Positions 25,295-37,574 of a stretch of 64,000 nt of DNA are shown here, one piece after another; the stretch's first letter is position 1, and the number at the start of each line of letters is the position of its first letter. The notes beneath the pieces were generated by a model, which saw only the letters and a list, made by a program, of their open reading frames with translations, was not told the origin of the DNA and did no database searches. A program made the translations under genes and the position numbers. This DNA comes from Nipponacmea schrenckii (lineage: Eukaryota > Mollusca > Gastropoda > Lottiidae), in assembly GCA_030562195.1 (NCBI GenBank), contig JAUJPP010000005.1, positions 32,971,106 to 33,035,105 on the forward strand. Reading direction: 5' to 3'.

Positions 25295-26825
25295 TCAAAT
25301 ATTCAGCAAATAACTTAGATAAACTAATTTAATATTGAAATCAAAGTTTTGCGATTCTCTGAATTATTTTAAAATTTGATCTGTCAAAAAACATTTATTA
25401 AACAATAAACGAAAAATGTATATTTAATTATACATAAAGGTTTTGTTGTATCAGTTTGATTAAATTCTTAATTAAGAATCCCAAGTCATTCAATTTATGA
25501 TAGTCTTTGTAAATTTATATAATACTAATTTATTGGATTTTTCTAAAAGCATAGCTTCGTTTAGTTTCCGTTTTTTTAAATATAACTACAGAAACCAGGT
25601 GTCTCAAATCATAATACCATAGCAAAAATCAACTAACTACAGTATGATATTTTTAATGCTAATCCATCCAATAGGATCAGACAATTTCATTAAATGATTT
25701 CATTTTATTAAAAATAATATACATTTTGCGTTTTGACGAATTTCATGTTTGCATTAAAAGTTTACAGAATTTTTTTGGCTGATCGGCTGTTTACATTCAT
25801 CGCTATTTCAAACAGTCTGGATAGTCGAGAATGCACTATTTCAAGGGACGCAACTACTTGATTCAAACAACTTCCAAGGTTCAACTTGAAAAACTTTTTT
25901 CCACACTTAATCAAAGAATTCATGATTGATCGTTAGAACAAGTCGGAGAATGATCAGAACGTGTCCTCAAAATTCTACAGTGTTTGCTAAAATAGCCTCA
26001 TTGGTATGCTAAATTTCAGAAGTTCCACTTTTTACAACCATCATTACAATTACATGGTCATGACAACTTACAGTTAACCTACAAAAAGGCAAAAAAGCCA
26101 GTTTGGACCATTTTTCATAGACAGCTTGAACCTGGACCTTTTTTTCATAGGCAACTAGAAACAAAGAATGCACTGCTTAGTTTTCGAAAAGACTATTTTT
26201 CTTTTACCTCCATTCTAGACAGAGAGCATAACCAAAATCTGATTTTTGTAATTTTGATTTTTTTGCACCTGCAACCGATTGTTAAAAATCGTGTGGTAGC
26301 TGAATTTTTGATTTTTTTACCTTTTTTGTCATTTCAGGTTGATATTTTTTTAGCATTAGCCAAAATTTTAAGGCTCATAGCTCTTGGCCTGCACAAAAGT
26401 TGTTGCCCTTGTTGAGACATATCCATTGATGTCTTCATTTTTGTTGTGCAATGTCAACTTTTGGTGTTACAGCTATTTGAAAAAATTGATTTTAACTTTG
26501 AAGAGCTCTGTCACATGCCCTAATTTACTGACGTCAAAATTTCTTTCATGCCCTTATTACATGTAATCTATACTTTCCATTGATGTATAACACTGATAAA
26601 ATCAGGTCCATAAGTAACACTCAAGCCACCATCTTATAACTGAAAATTTGTAAATCTCTCATTTCAGTGGAAGAAACGGAGTGTATTGAATTTACAATGT
26701 TTAGTTTCTCATCAATATAGGTAAGGGTTGTAAAAAGTTTTCAATTTCATTATTGGTGCCAATGAAAATACAGGCTATAGTGAATTTGGTCCAATAAAGC
26801 CCCCAAAACTTAGTTTGTAATCAAA
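25295..26825. promoter_or_regulatory. Divergent MKLN1/CPT2 intergenic region
   Basis: 1.53 kb separates the start codons of the head-to-head genes MKLN1 (minus) and CPT2 (plus). Both promoters must lie here unless 5' UTR introns exist. Part of it (about 26040-26600) is dispersed repeat family 2. No TATA box or CpG-rich core was recognised. Confidence 0.45.
26040..26600 (+). repeat. Dispersed repeat family 2, second copy
   Basis: It shares TTTTTGATTTTTTTACC-type tracts, GCCCTTGTTGAGACATATCC, an AATGTCAAC tract and GAAGAGCTCTGTCAC with the MKLN1 intron 8 copies at about 15640-15920. It is non-coding, and the ends are not defined. Confidence 0.5.
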
Positions 26826-29800
26826 ATGGCCCCTGTTTTAGTTAAATCAATTGTATCAAGTAGAGCTAGTAATAGAAATCCAATATCATGTATACTTTTG
26901 TAATTTATGTGCAATTATTGATTTTCTGCAAATTTTCTGTTATTTCCTTCTGAAAGTTTTATGCCTCTTTTCAGTACACAGAAAAATTTGAATCATGGTG
27001 CTGATGAGCGGGAGTATTTGGAGAGAAGTAAAGTTCCAACGTATCATTTTCAGAAAAGTTTACCAAGACTTCCAGTCCCTACTTTAGAAAATACTTGTAA
27101 AAGATATCTGGCATCTCAACGTCCATTACTTAATGACGATGACTTTAGTAAAACAGAGAAAATTGTTAAAGAATTTGGAAATGGCGCTGGTAAAAGTAAG
27201 TAGATAAACTAAATCTTCTTCCGAAAATGGCCTGACTTGAATTCCAAGGATAGTCTCTATTGCCAGACTTTGCATTAAATTACTGGTATAGGTAAATTTG
27301 TGTCTCTTTTATGTTCTTTTATCTTATTTTACGAATAATATGTATAGTTATTTTTATTTTTGAGTCTATAAGCTTATGAGAATTTAGAAATTGTGAATTG
27401 TTTCAGATTTACAAGAAGAATTAATTGCTACTGATAAGAAAAATAAACATACTAATTATGTCTGTGGTAAGTTTTTATATTCTTAGTCATAATGAATAGT
27501 AGAATGTGAAGAATTTCAGATTTCATTTATTTTTCTTAGGAAATAGAGACAAAGTATTTTCATTAGGGGGTTTTAAGTTTTTAGAAATAATGGCCTTAAA
27601 TCCTGCATATCACACAATTTGTAAGAGTTATTCTTTAAATCTTATGTTATGAGACTTTCTTCCCATATCTTTTTTCCTTTATACGCCAACAAATTAATGT
27701 CTGCCTGTCTGTCTGTCCACAATTGTTATTTAACTGGTTTCTGGTGAGTGTTTGTAATAAATCAAGTAAAAAGCCAATTGAAAAGCAAGCCAATTGCAAA
27801 ATAGTTACTATGAGTTATTGCCCTTGTTCTTGAATTCTTTGTGAACACAATAGGGAGTTGGTGTCTTGATGGATTTTGATAAACTTGGTGTGAGGAGGAG
27901 GATGCCTATTAAAAATTAGATCTAAAAATATTCAAGTTATTGCCCTTGTTCTTGAAAGAGAGTTAAATTTATTGTGAATATTCTAGGTAGCTAGTTTGAT
28001 GAAACTTTTTGTGTGTTTGTAATCAAACCAATCCCAAAATATTTACTATGCCCTTGTTTTTGAATACTTTGTGGACACTATAGATAGCTGGTTGCTTGAT
28101 GAATTTTGATGAAACTTGGCATGCGTGTAATAACCAAAGGATGAAGCCTATTGAAAATCGGAACCAATTGCAAAAATATTAATATGAGTTATTACCTTAT
28201 TCTTGAATATGCATTACATTTATTATGGATAATGATAGAGAGCTGGTTTCTTGATGGATTTCGCCGAAATTTAGTGTTAAGATTGAAGAAGTTCCTAGAG
28301 ACTTCTGTGTAAAGCACTGGCCAAGGTCACAAATAAAGAGATAAATGTTCGATACAAGATAAGGTGAAGTTAGCATAGTAAGTATTGAGTTAAAAAGACC
28401 GACAAGTACAAATATCAATAGTCCATAATATGAAATTTTTCTTGTCACCAGTCTAAAAGAAGAGAGTATGAATAGGTCCTGAAAAGACAAAACTCTATGT
28501 ATAAGGATTAGAATATGTTAAACTTTTTGAGCTGGAAAATAAAGAGAGGGGTCAAGTAATATTGGATTCAATGGGATCGAGTCTACCACGGACCAGAAAA
28601 TTACTAAGGTTTTTGTTGGAAAATAAAGAGAGTGTGATTGTTTGTAATAACCTAAGGATGAACCCTATCGAAAATCAGAGTAATGAAAAAAATATATAAA
28701 ATGAGTTTATGTCCTTTTTCTTGAAGAGCTGATAAATAAGAACATTATTATGGATATACTACTCCTTCCTTTAATTTAAGCAACTAGAGCTGTTGTCTTG
28801 ACAGATTTTGATAAAACTTGGTATGAGTGTTTGTAATAACTCAAGGATAAACCTTATTGAAAATCAGACAAATTTAAAATATTTGAATTATTGCCTTCGT
28901 TCTTGAAAATGCCTTGGATTTTTTGAGGATATGATGAAGAGCTGGTTTCTTGATGGATTTTGATAAAACTTGGTATGAGTGTTTGTAATAACTCAAGGAT
29001 AAACCTTATTGAAAATCAGACAAATTTAAAATATTTGAATTATTGCCTTCGTTCTTGAAAATGCCTTGGATTTTTTGAGGATATGATGAAGAGCTGGTTT
29101 CTTGATGGATTTTGATAAAACTTGGTATGAGTGTTTGTAATAACTCAAGGATAAACCTTATTGAAAATCAGACAAATTTAAAATATTTGAATTATTGCCT
29201 TCGTTCTTGAAAATGCCTTGAATTTTTTGAGGATATGATGAAGAGCTGGTTTCTTGATAGATTTTGAGGAAACTTTGTGTGAGTGTATTGAAAACAAAAT
29301 CTTTCATTTACCGATAACTCTTGTAATCTCTGGCTGCCATTTTCTGTTTTTCTTCAATATTGAAATTTTTTACCACCTCCCTTTCCTAATCAGCTGTATA
29401 AATTATGGATTTTATTAAACATGTCAACAGTATAAGACTTGATGGTTTCATGCATTATATGTTAATGGAAGGAAAACAGGTTCCTTGGATATGGAATGGA
29501 AACAAAACTGCTTGATGTAATGGACGATAACAAATTATGTGTGATATTTTATAGATGCATGGTTTGATATGTATTTGCGGGACAGAAGACCAGTTGTATT
29601 AAATCATAATCCATTTATGGTATTTAATGATGAAACTAGGCCAGAATATAATACACAGGTAGTATATCACTTAAACTAATACAAAAGCAACATTTAGTGG
29701 TAAAGATCACATTGATTAATAATCAAAATAGTATGGTATATTACTTAGATCAGAAAGTTTGTAACTTAGATTATCAAAGTCTGAATTTATTACTCCAGCA

Positions 29801-32800
29801 ACATCAATTAATCAATGGTAATTACTTCTGTATTTATGCTTTGAATTTTCCAAGCATCAAATAGGGTAAATTTTTGCCTATATGTGTTTTGAAAGCAATA
29901 TTGTCTTTGGAAATATTTATCTCTGATGAATGCCATGAAACTTGTATTCTTATTTTTTGCAGTTGGTAAGAGCTACTAACATGGTGGTATCTTCTATAAG
30001 ATTCATGAAAACATTGAAGGCTGAAATTTTGTCCCCTGAAATATACCACATGAATCCTGCTAAGAGTGATACTGAAAATTTTCGTAATTTTGTAAGGTGA
30101 ATAACACTTTTTTATGACCTTGTTTATTATTTTAATATTGACATCACCTATAATATTAATAGTAAAATTAAGCTTTTAGGGATTTTTAAGAGGTTTTGTG
30201 AAATTTTCTATATGTATCAGGGAAACTGATAGCATCAATTGGCAATATTCCAAATGTTAGATGTTTGTGGTTCCTGCCATTTCGCCATTTCACTAGGAGT
30301 TTGATTGTGCTGTCATCAAATTCTTTGCTTTAGTGGAATTGCAAGAACCACAGATGTCTGATTGCCATGGTGCAAATTGATGCTATTAATGTCTCTGAAA
30401 AATCAGAAGAGTCTTTTTAATCTCTTTAATTGTTATGGATGAGTGAATATTTATCTTATATTAGTGGCCACACACCTTTCATTGTAAAATCCAGTAATCT
30501 GTAAATACAAAATGTGTGAAATGAAAGTGAAAACACATTTAACTTAATAAACTTCTCATAAAAATTTCAAGGCAATGTTAGATGTGACATTGTTTCTCAA
30601 AACACCTAATATTTTCCCTGTTTTAGACTCTTGCCAGAAGTTATTGCATTCTATGGAGCCTACTGGTATAAAGCTTTTCCTCTTGATATGAGTCAATTTA
30701 AAAATTTATTCTGTTCAACTCGTATACCAAGACATGAAAAAGATGAACTCTATAGTAAACCTGATTCCAAACATTTAATAACATTTCGAAACGGAAATAT
30801 TTATTTATTTGATGTAATCGATAGAGATGGTAAGTTTCATTCAGTTAATAGACTGTGCAAAAATAGTATTTGCCTTTGATAAAAAAAAAACTGTGGTGTT
30901 TTTTTATTTAAGAATGGTATAACTATTTGCTTAAACTAACTGAAAATCACTGTGATTTTTATACAGTTTTCATTGACATTGGAACGGACACAAGAATCCA
31001 GGTGTTGACCTTTTAAATTGAAACTTCGAATCCACAAATGTTATGTCTATTTTGAATTACAGGTAACATTGTGTCTGCCAGTGAGATTATGTCTCATATT
31101 AAATTTATACTAGAAGATACAACACCTAGACCAGATCATCCAGTCAGTATTTTAACTACAGAAAACAGAGATACCTGGGCGACAGTAAGAACTCAACTTA
31201 TAAATTCAGGTTTGTCGATTTATAATCAATGGATAGTACCACAATTACATTTATATTTGTTGTTATAAACCTATTTGTTTTGGACCCAGTGGAAAATGCA
31301 GTGTTATCATTAATATTGTGATTATCAAATTAAGATAATAAAGTAGCATTAGAACTTATAGATGGTGCAGTGTTTACATTAACATTATGATTGTAAAATT
31401 TAGGTAATAAAGTAGCATTAGAACGAGTGGATAGTGTAGTGTTTACATTAATATTGTGATTATAAAGTTTTAGTAATACAGTAGCATTAGAACTAGTGGA
31501 TAGTGTAGTGTTTACATTAATATTGTGATTATTAAATTTTAGTAATAAAGTAGCATTAGAACTAGTGGATAGTGTAGTGTTTACATTAATATTGTGATTA
31601 TAAAGTTTTAGTAATACAGTAGCATTAGAACGAGTGGATAGTGTAGTGTTTACATTAATATTGTGATTATAAAGTTTTAGTAATACAGTAGCATTAGAAC
31701 GAGTGGATAGTGTAGTGTTTACATTAATATTGTGATTATAAAGTTTTAGTAATACAGTAGCATTAGAACTAGTGGATAGTGTAGTGTTTACATTAATATT
31801 GTGATTATAAATTTTAGTAATAAGTAGCATTAGAACTAGTGGATAGTGTAGTGTTTACATTAATATTGTGATTATTAAATTTTAGTAATAAAGTAGCATT
31901 AGAACTAGTGGATAGTGTAGTGTTTACATTAATATTTGATTATTAAATTTTAGTAATAAAGTAGCATTAGAACTAGTGGATAGTGCAGTGTTTACATTAA
32001 CATTATGATTGTAAAATTAAGGTAATGAAGTAGCATTAGAACTTGTGGATGGTGCAGTGTTTACATTAATATTATGATTGTAAAATTTAGGTAATGAAGT
32101 AGCATTAGAACTTGTGGATAGTGCAGTGTTTACATTAATATTATGATTATAAAATATGAGTAAGGAAGTAGGATTATAAATTGTGGATAGTGCAGTGTTT
32201 ACATTAATATTATGATTGTAAAATTCAGGTTATGAAGTAGCATTAGAAATTGTGGATAGTGCTGTGTTTACATTCAATATTAGACAATGATAAATTACAG
32301 AAAATTCTGGTAATACTAGTAGCATTAGAACTTGTGGATAGTGCTGTGTTTACATTAATATTAGACGATGATAAACCTACAGATCCAAATGCTGTATCTA
32401 GATCCTTCTTACATGGTGATGGAATAAATAGGTAAGTTGAGATTAAAACAAAAACTTTATTTCTTAATTATTTTGACAAAAAATAAATTTGAGAAATTGG
32501 TTTAGTAATTGAAATGAAATAATCCTGTTTTCATGGAATTCCACATGCATTTTTAAATTTTTTGGAAACTAAATTACCAGGAAAATTACCTGGAATCTAT
32601 ATACTAGTTTGTGCTTGTTTGTCTTGATAAGCCACCACATCTAGGTGTTTGTGTAATCTGTGTGTGTGGTTGATTTAAACATATTAACTAGATATGTATA
32701 TTTATTTACAGATGGTTTGATAAGAGTTTCAGTTTGATAATAAATAAAGCTGGCACAGCAGCTGTGAATTTCGAACATTCTTGGGGAGATGGTGTAGCTG

Positions 32801-35800
32801 TTTTAAGATATTTTAAAGAAGTCTTCAAAGATTCAGTTCAAAAACCCAAAGTGCATAAAAATACTATACCATCTAATATAGATTCTTCAAAAAGAGTCCA
32901 GAAATTAGGTCTGTAAAATTTTTTTATTGTGTATGTTTTAAGACACTATTTATTTTTATACGCCCACATTATAATGTGGTCGTATATTGTCGTCACCCCT
33001 GTCCGTCCGTACATCGGTCAGTCCGTCCACAATTGCTTGTGAACGCAATAGAGGCTACAGTTTTTGTCGGATTTGAATGAAACTTGCTGTGATCATTAAT
33101 ATTGATGAAATCTTGGACAACTTCGGAATTGGTGATTTTTCGATGAACGGTTTTTGAGTTATTGCACTTGACTTGGCCAAAACGTGTCAAAATTGGCTTG
33201 TGAACACGATAGAGACTACAGTTTTCATCAAATTTGAATGAAACTTGCTGTGATCATTTATATTGATGAGATCTTGGACAAGCTCGAAATTGGTGATTTT
33301 TCGATGAATGGTTTTTGAGTTATTGCACTTGACTTAGTCAAAACGCCTCAAAATTGGCTTGTGAATGCAATAGAGATCTCAATTTCCATTTGATTTGAAT
33401 GAAATTAGGTGTTATCATTTATATTGATGAAATCTTGAACAAGTTTGATCATGACGTTTTTTGGGTGAAAGTCTTTTGAGTTATTGGCCTTGACTAAGTC
33501 AAATTGCGTCGAAATAGACTTGTGAACACAATAGAGACACCAGTTTTCATCTGATTGGAATGAAATTTGGTGTGATCATTGTAGTTGATGTCATCTTGGT
33601 CAAGTTCGAAATTGACATTTCGATATACTGTTTTTGAGTTATTGCACTTGATTTAGTCAAAACGCGGCTTGTGATTGCGATAGACAATACAGTTTTCATC
33701 TGATTTTAATGAAATTTGGTGTGAACATTTATATTGACGAGAACTTGGATTAGACCTAAATAATCTTAGAGTCTTTACCTGTGTTAAAACAGAAAATATA
33801 TTTTAAAGTGGGCGTATTTTGCTAGGCAACCACTTGTTATTTTTAACAAGTCAATTTGTATGCTATTTTTGTCAAGGCATATACCAACATAAATTCATAA
33901 AATATATCTGGTAATATAAGTTTTTCTGGATGTGGATTTTCTACTAAGGAATTATCAATGATATCTTTTCTGTGTAGATTTCAAATTAGATGGTAATGTC
34001 AAGAAGAGTATAGATGAAGCTAAGAAGAAATTTAATAATAAAATCAACACATTAGATTTACACCATTTGGAATATAAAAAATTTACTAGAAAGTTTATTA
34101 AAGAGCAAAAATTAGGTCCCGATTCTATTTTACAGTTAGCCATACAGGTGAGCTCATGTTTTCATTTATATCTCAATTTGATATATAAGTTTTTTCACCT
34201 ATTTTACAGTTAGCCATACAGGTGAGCTCATGTTTTCATTTATATCTCAATATGTAAGTTTTTTCACATTGTTAAAAACACATTGACTTGTCAATATAAA
34301 GATCACTGTCTATAATGTGCACTGTGTACACTATATTTTGAAATGTATGGTATGTTTGTATAATTGTAGATGACATATTATCGTTTGTTTGGTCAGACAG
34401 TAGGAACCTATGAATCATGTAGTACGTCAGCATTTAAACATGGTAGAACAGAGACAGTCAGACCCTGTACAACTGCTACTCTACATGTGTGTGATTTGTT
34501 ATTCAACCCTAGATCATCTTATACTGTAGAAGAACTACAGGCTGCTCTCAAAGAATGCTCTAAACTTCATTTTGAATTGACTAAAAATGCTGCCATGGGT
34601 AAGACATGTTTATCAGTAATTATTTCTTTGTTGAGACAGGTCTTGAGGTAACATGTATATGTACTTATCCGTGTAACACTAAAAAAATTTACGTCAAGCA
34701 ATAATTACCTGCGAAGACTACTTTTATTACCTAGAATGTTAATTATACCATGGCCTCAATTCTATAATTAGAATTAGATAATAATGCTAAAAGACACAAA
34801 TTAAATTGCAGAATATCGATTCCCAAGGTAGTGCAACAACCTCTTTGTTGCCACAATTTTCACTATTATGATACACTTTGATTTGTTAAAAACAACATAT
34901 GTTCAGCGATTTGGTAGAAATCTGGTTAAAAATCAGGTAAAAAAACAAAATTTGATATAATTAATTTAGATTGTCATAGAATAAAATACGAAGTTGTAAA
35001 TTATTAAAGAAGCCTTCCCACAGCATAAGCTTCAATATCTTGTGATTTTTCATATAGGTTAATGTTTTTCATTTCAGGTCAAGGCTGGGATCGTCATCTG
35101 ATGACTTTAAAAAGAATATCCGACTCGCATGGTAAATCATTAGATATATTTAATGATCCAGCTTATAAGTATATTAATCATATTATATTATCTACCTCCA
35201 CCTTATCTGATCCTAGTGTATTAATTGGTGGATTTGCTCCAGTTGTACCTGATGGTTATGGTATAGGTATGTTAAATATATTGTAAAATTAAAGGATTGG
35301 TCATCACTACAAAAACTGCTAATAAGATCAATGGCACTGTGTGAAAGTGATATGAAAATAAAATCGTAGTTTTGTGTAATTGTGAGAAATAAAGACACCT
35401 GGGCTGTTATTTTTGAAAACTTGAAAGATGATTTTACTGTTCCTGTCTTTTAATTGGTCAATCACGAAACTTGATATAAGATTTAATTTCATTGTCCAAG
35501 TTTCCTGACTGAAAAAGTCGAAAGGTACAAATCGATGAATAAGTGGTCCTGACCCCTGACAATTCCTCTTCGTATTTTTTAAAGAGAAAGATTTACTTTT
35601 ATGTAAAATTGACCTGTTATTTGGAGATCATTGAATAATTTATATATGTGTCAACTACACAGTAACAATTTCATTTCTGAAAAACAAGTATTCAATGAGG
35701 TATATATTGTATAAATGACCTAGATTATGATGTAGATCTAACCATCATGAAAGAAAAAGGGATCACTGGTAGGACCATGCTAGTTATTCATGTAAAATGA

Positions 35801-36012
35801 CAAAAACTGAAAATATTAAATAGACCTTTCTATTGAGGTAAATTAATACAGATTGTGTTTGTGTTTCAGGTTATTCTGTAGAAGACAATCGTCTCGGCTT
35901 CAATGTAACAAGTTATCAAGATAAAAGTGTCCATGATTTTATTGAGAATGCTGGTAAATCATTGGATGATATATATAATATTTTACAAGGCCAGAAACCA
36001 GTCAGATTATGA
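26826..36012 (+). CDS. CPT2: Carnitine O-palmitoyltransferase 2, mitochondrial
   Basis: CPT2 regenerates acyl-CoA from acylcarnitine on the matrix face of the inner mitochondrial membrane for beta-oxidation. Thirteen coding exons: 26826-26899, 26975-27195, 27407-27466, 29555-29658, 29963-30096, 30627-30829, 31063-31209, 32284-32431 (start uncertain; 32320 also fits), 32712-32908, 33978-34147, 34370-34598, 35078-35266 and 35870-36012. Total about 672 aa (human 658). Exon 1 gives a basic, acid-free leader ([19 protein letters not shown]) suiting a mitochondrial presequence; its phase-2 donor fits exon 2. The catalytic histidine is in [12 protein letters not shown] (about residue 386); substrate-site motifs are [15 protein letters not shown] and LSTSTL. 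Exon 9 uses a weak donor (G|GTCTGT). The exon 8 5' edge is remodelled by a tandem array. Confidence 0.94.
27680..29300 (+). repeat. Tandem-core repeat copy F in CPT2 intron 3, with a 152-bp near-perfect array
   Basis: It starts with TTTATACGCCAACAA and a GTCTGCCTGTCTGTCTGTCC tract, a diverged version of the ATACGCCCAC head, in host-sense orientation. The rest is degenerate ~150-bp units (TTGATGGATTTTGAT; GAGTTATTGCC). From about 28806 to 29262 three units of 152 bp are almost identical (period read at 28936, 29088, 29240), so this part expanded recently. It is non-coding. Confidence 0.75.
30217..30398. mobile_element. Small 182-bp inverted-repeat MITE in CPT2 intron 5
   Basis: The left arm begins TCAGGGAAACTGATAGCATC and the right arm is its imperfect inverse ending GCTATTAATGTCTCTGA. 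The arms are about 60 bp and include the GTGGTTCCTGCCATTTC and GCAAGAACCACAGA tracts. No open frame is present. The target duplication was not resolved. Confidence 0.6.
31330..32345 (+). repeat. 69-bp tandem array derived from the 5' part of CPT2 exon 8
   Basis: About 14 units of 69 bp run up to, and merge into, CPT2 exon 8. Each unit contains a 3'-splice-like TTTTAG or TTTAGG, then a version of the exon's first codons (GTAGCATTAGAACTAGTGGA, then TAGTG.AGTGTTTACATTAATATT), then intron-like AT sequence. Units nearest the exon are most exon-like (CTTGTGGATAGTGCTGTG). The last unit is the exon itself. Because 69 is a multiple of 3, the reverse strand stays open through the array, giving a spurious repetitive frame. 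A partial unit lies at about 31282. Confidence 0.88.
32953..33838 (+). mobile_element. ATACGCCCAC-terminated tandem-core repeat, copy C (CPT2 intron 9)
   Basis: It begins TTTTTATACGCCCACATTAT, followed by GTCCGTCCGT tracts, and contains five units of exactly 161 bp (CTTGTGAA at 33036, 33197, 33358, 33519). It ends AAAGTGGGCGTATTTTGC then TAGGCAACCACTTGT. It is the mirror orientation of copies A and B on the map but the same orientation relative to its host gene. It starts 44 nt after the exon 9 donor and fills about 83% of the 1,069-bp intron. Confidence 0.85.
34125..34270 (+). repeat. Direct duplication (74-bp offset) of the CPT2 exon 10 end and donor
   Basis: The segment CTATTTTACAGTTAGCCATA and onward (34125), covering the last 12 coding bases of exon 10, its GTGAGC donor and about 40 bases of intron, is repeated from 34199. 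The second copy presents TTTTACAG, 12 bases (34210-34221, TTAGCCATACAG), then GTGAGC. That is a complete potential phase-0 microexon encoding LAIQ. Confidence 0.85.
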
Positions 36013-37574
36013 TCTGCTTTTTCACAAACCACTGTATTTTACAATTGTAGTGTCTGACCTTTTGTTTAATAGAGCAGAGAACTAGAAACGTAATCTTGGA
36101 TTTAAAATTTCAGTGTTTAAAGATAAAAGTTTTGGGAAAATGTGTTTTATTTTTCATTAATTATAAAATTTCACCCTGTGCATTCAGTGTAGAAACATCG
36201 TCTATTGAAAAGATTACATGGTCATATGATGGAATAGCACCCAATGTACAGCGATATGATGGACTGCCATTCTCATAACTGTTTTAGAGTAAACTTAATA
36301 AGAATGTATCATTAAATATCTTAGTCAGTTTTGATTTTATTGGTGTAAAATATGATAATGTTTGAGCTAATAAGAAAGGAGGATGCATTAAAGTCGAGCT
36401 GCACATTTTATACAGTGAAACAATGCTGGATTCAGTATGACTGATGCGTGAATAAGGTTTAGAATCGTAATATATCTCTAAAAAGGTGATTATAATTTAC
36501 AATTACATGTATACACTTTGAAACAAAGGATTTTCTTCTTTCTAATTGAAATAAACAATAAATATGGTACATTTTACTTATATAAATTGTACGATGATTG
36601 GAATTTCATAATTAAATAAACATAAATCAAACAACATATATACATCTATAACTTTGATTTAATAAATGCAATACACTTAAAGTATTCCCTTCATACTAAT
36701 ACCATTATTGTATACACACACAATTACACTTGAATAGTAAAGACATTTCAATAACCACAATACTAAAAACTTAAATTGAGCTGTTTACTCTATTTGACAG
36801 ACATGTCACATGGGGTAAGAATAATTATACGCAAGAACCACAATTTTTCTTACAATCAATATTAGGCCTAATAGTCATTCATCAATATTATTGATTTTCC
36901 TCATATGTTATTCATTCATTTTATATATCTATACTCACAACATCAAACACATTATGCTCATGATTTTACAGAAAAGGAGACTTAGTAAGAAAACTTAAAT
37001 AACATTATTATTACAAACAATTATCTCTTAAAACCAATTTCAGGGCAGTCATTTTGCTTGATTTAATTTAACTTGGAACTATAAATGAGAGATATTGAAT
37101 AGTAAAAAAATTTTGATCGTGTTCCATAAATTTAGAGAACATATAATTATATGCCTATAAAAATAATAACGAAGGAATGATATGAAACTTCCTCCTAATG
37201 CATGTTCACACAACAAAGCATTGGAGACTGATTTTTCTGAAGGTTACTAACATCTACGGATTTTGTTGGACGCAATAATTTTTCCAAAATATTCAACCAA
37301 TCAAATGCTGGATATGCCACATGTAAAGATTCTGTGATATTCATTGTTGAACGCAGAATTGTGATGTCAATCTATTTTAAAGTTATTAATTAGTCAAAGT
37401 GTAATCATATATTGTGAGTGCAGTGGTGATTTTGAAATATATCATAAGAGAATATATTCAAACTAATTTCAAAAAGGGTAGATATATCAACAACTCCATG
37501 CATTGATCACTGGTATTTGCCAAAAAAATGTTAAAAAAAATTGTTAACTAATGATCTTATGTTACTAATGAGAT
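36013..37574. other. Convergent intergenic spacer CPT2-EMC1
   Basis: 1.56 kb lies between the stop codons of two converging genes. AATAAA occurs on the + strand at 36550-36555, a plausible CPT2 polyadenylation signal. No coding exon or structured repeat was recognised. Confidence 0.5.

Noticed and set aside
26961..26974. ATG at 26961 (MPLFS...) as the CPT2 start
   Set aside because: The sequence up to 26974 is a good acceptor (CTCTTTTCAG). An upstream exon at 26826-26899 supplies a mitochondrial-type leader with the exact phase needed.
31330..31830. Minus-strand 166-codon frame of repeated [24 protein letters not shown] units
   Set aside because: It is the reverse translation of the 69-bp minisatellite derived from CPT2 exon 8. 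The frame stays open only because 69 is a multiple of 3.
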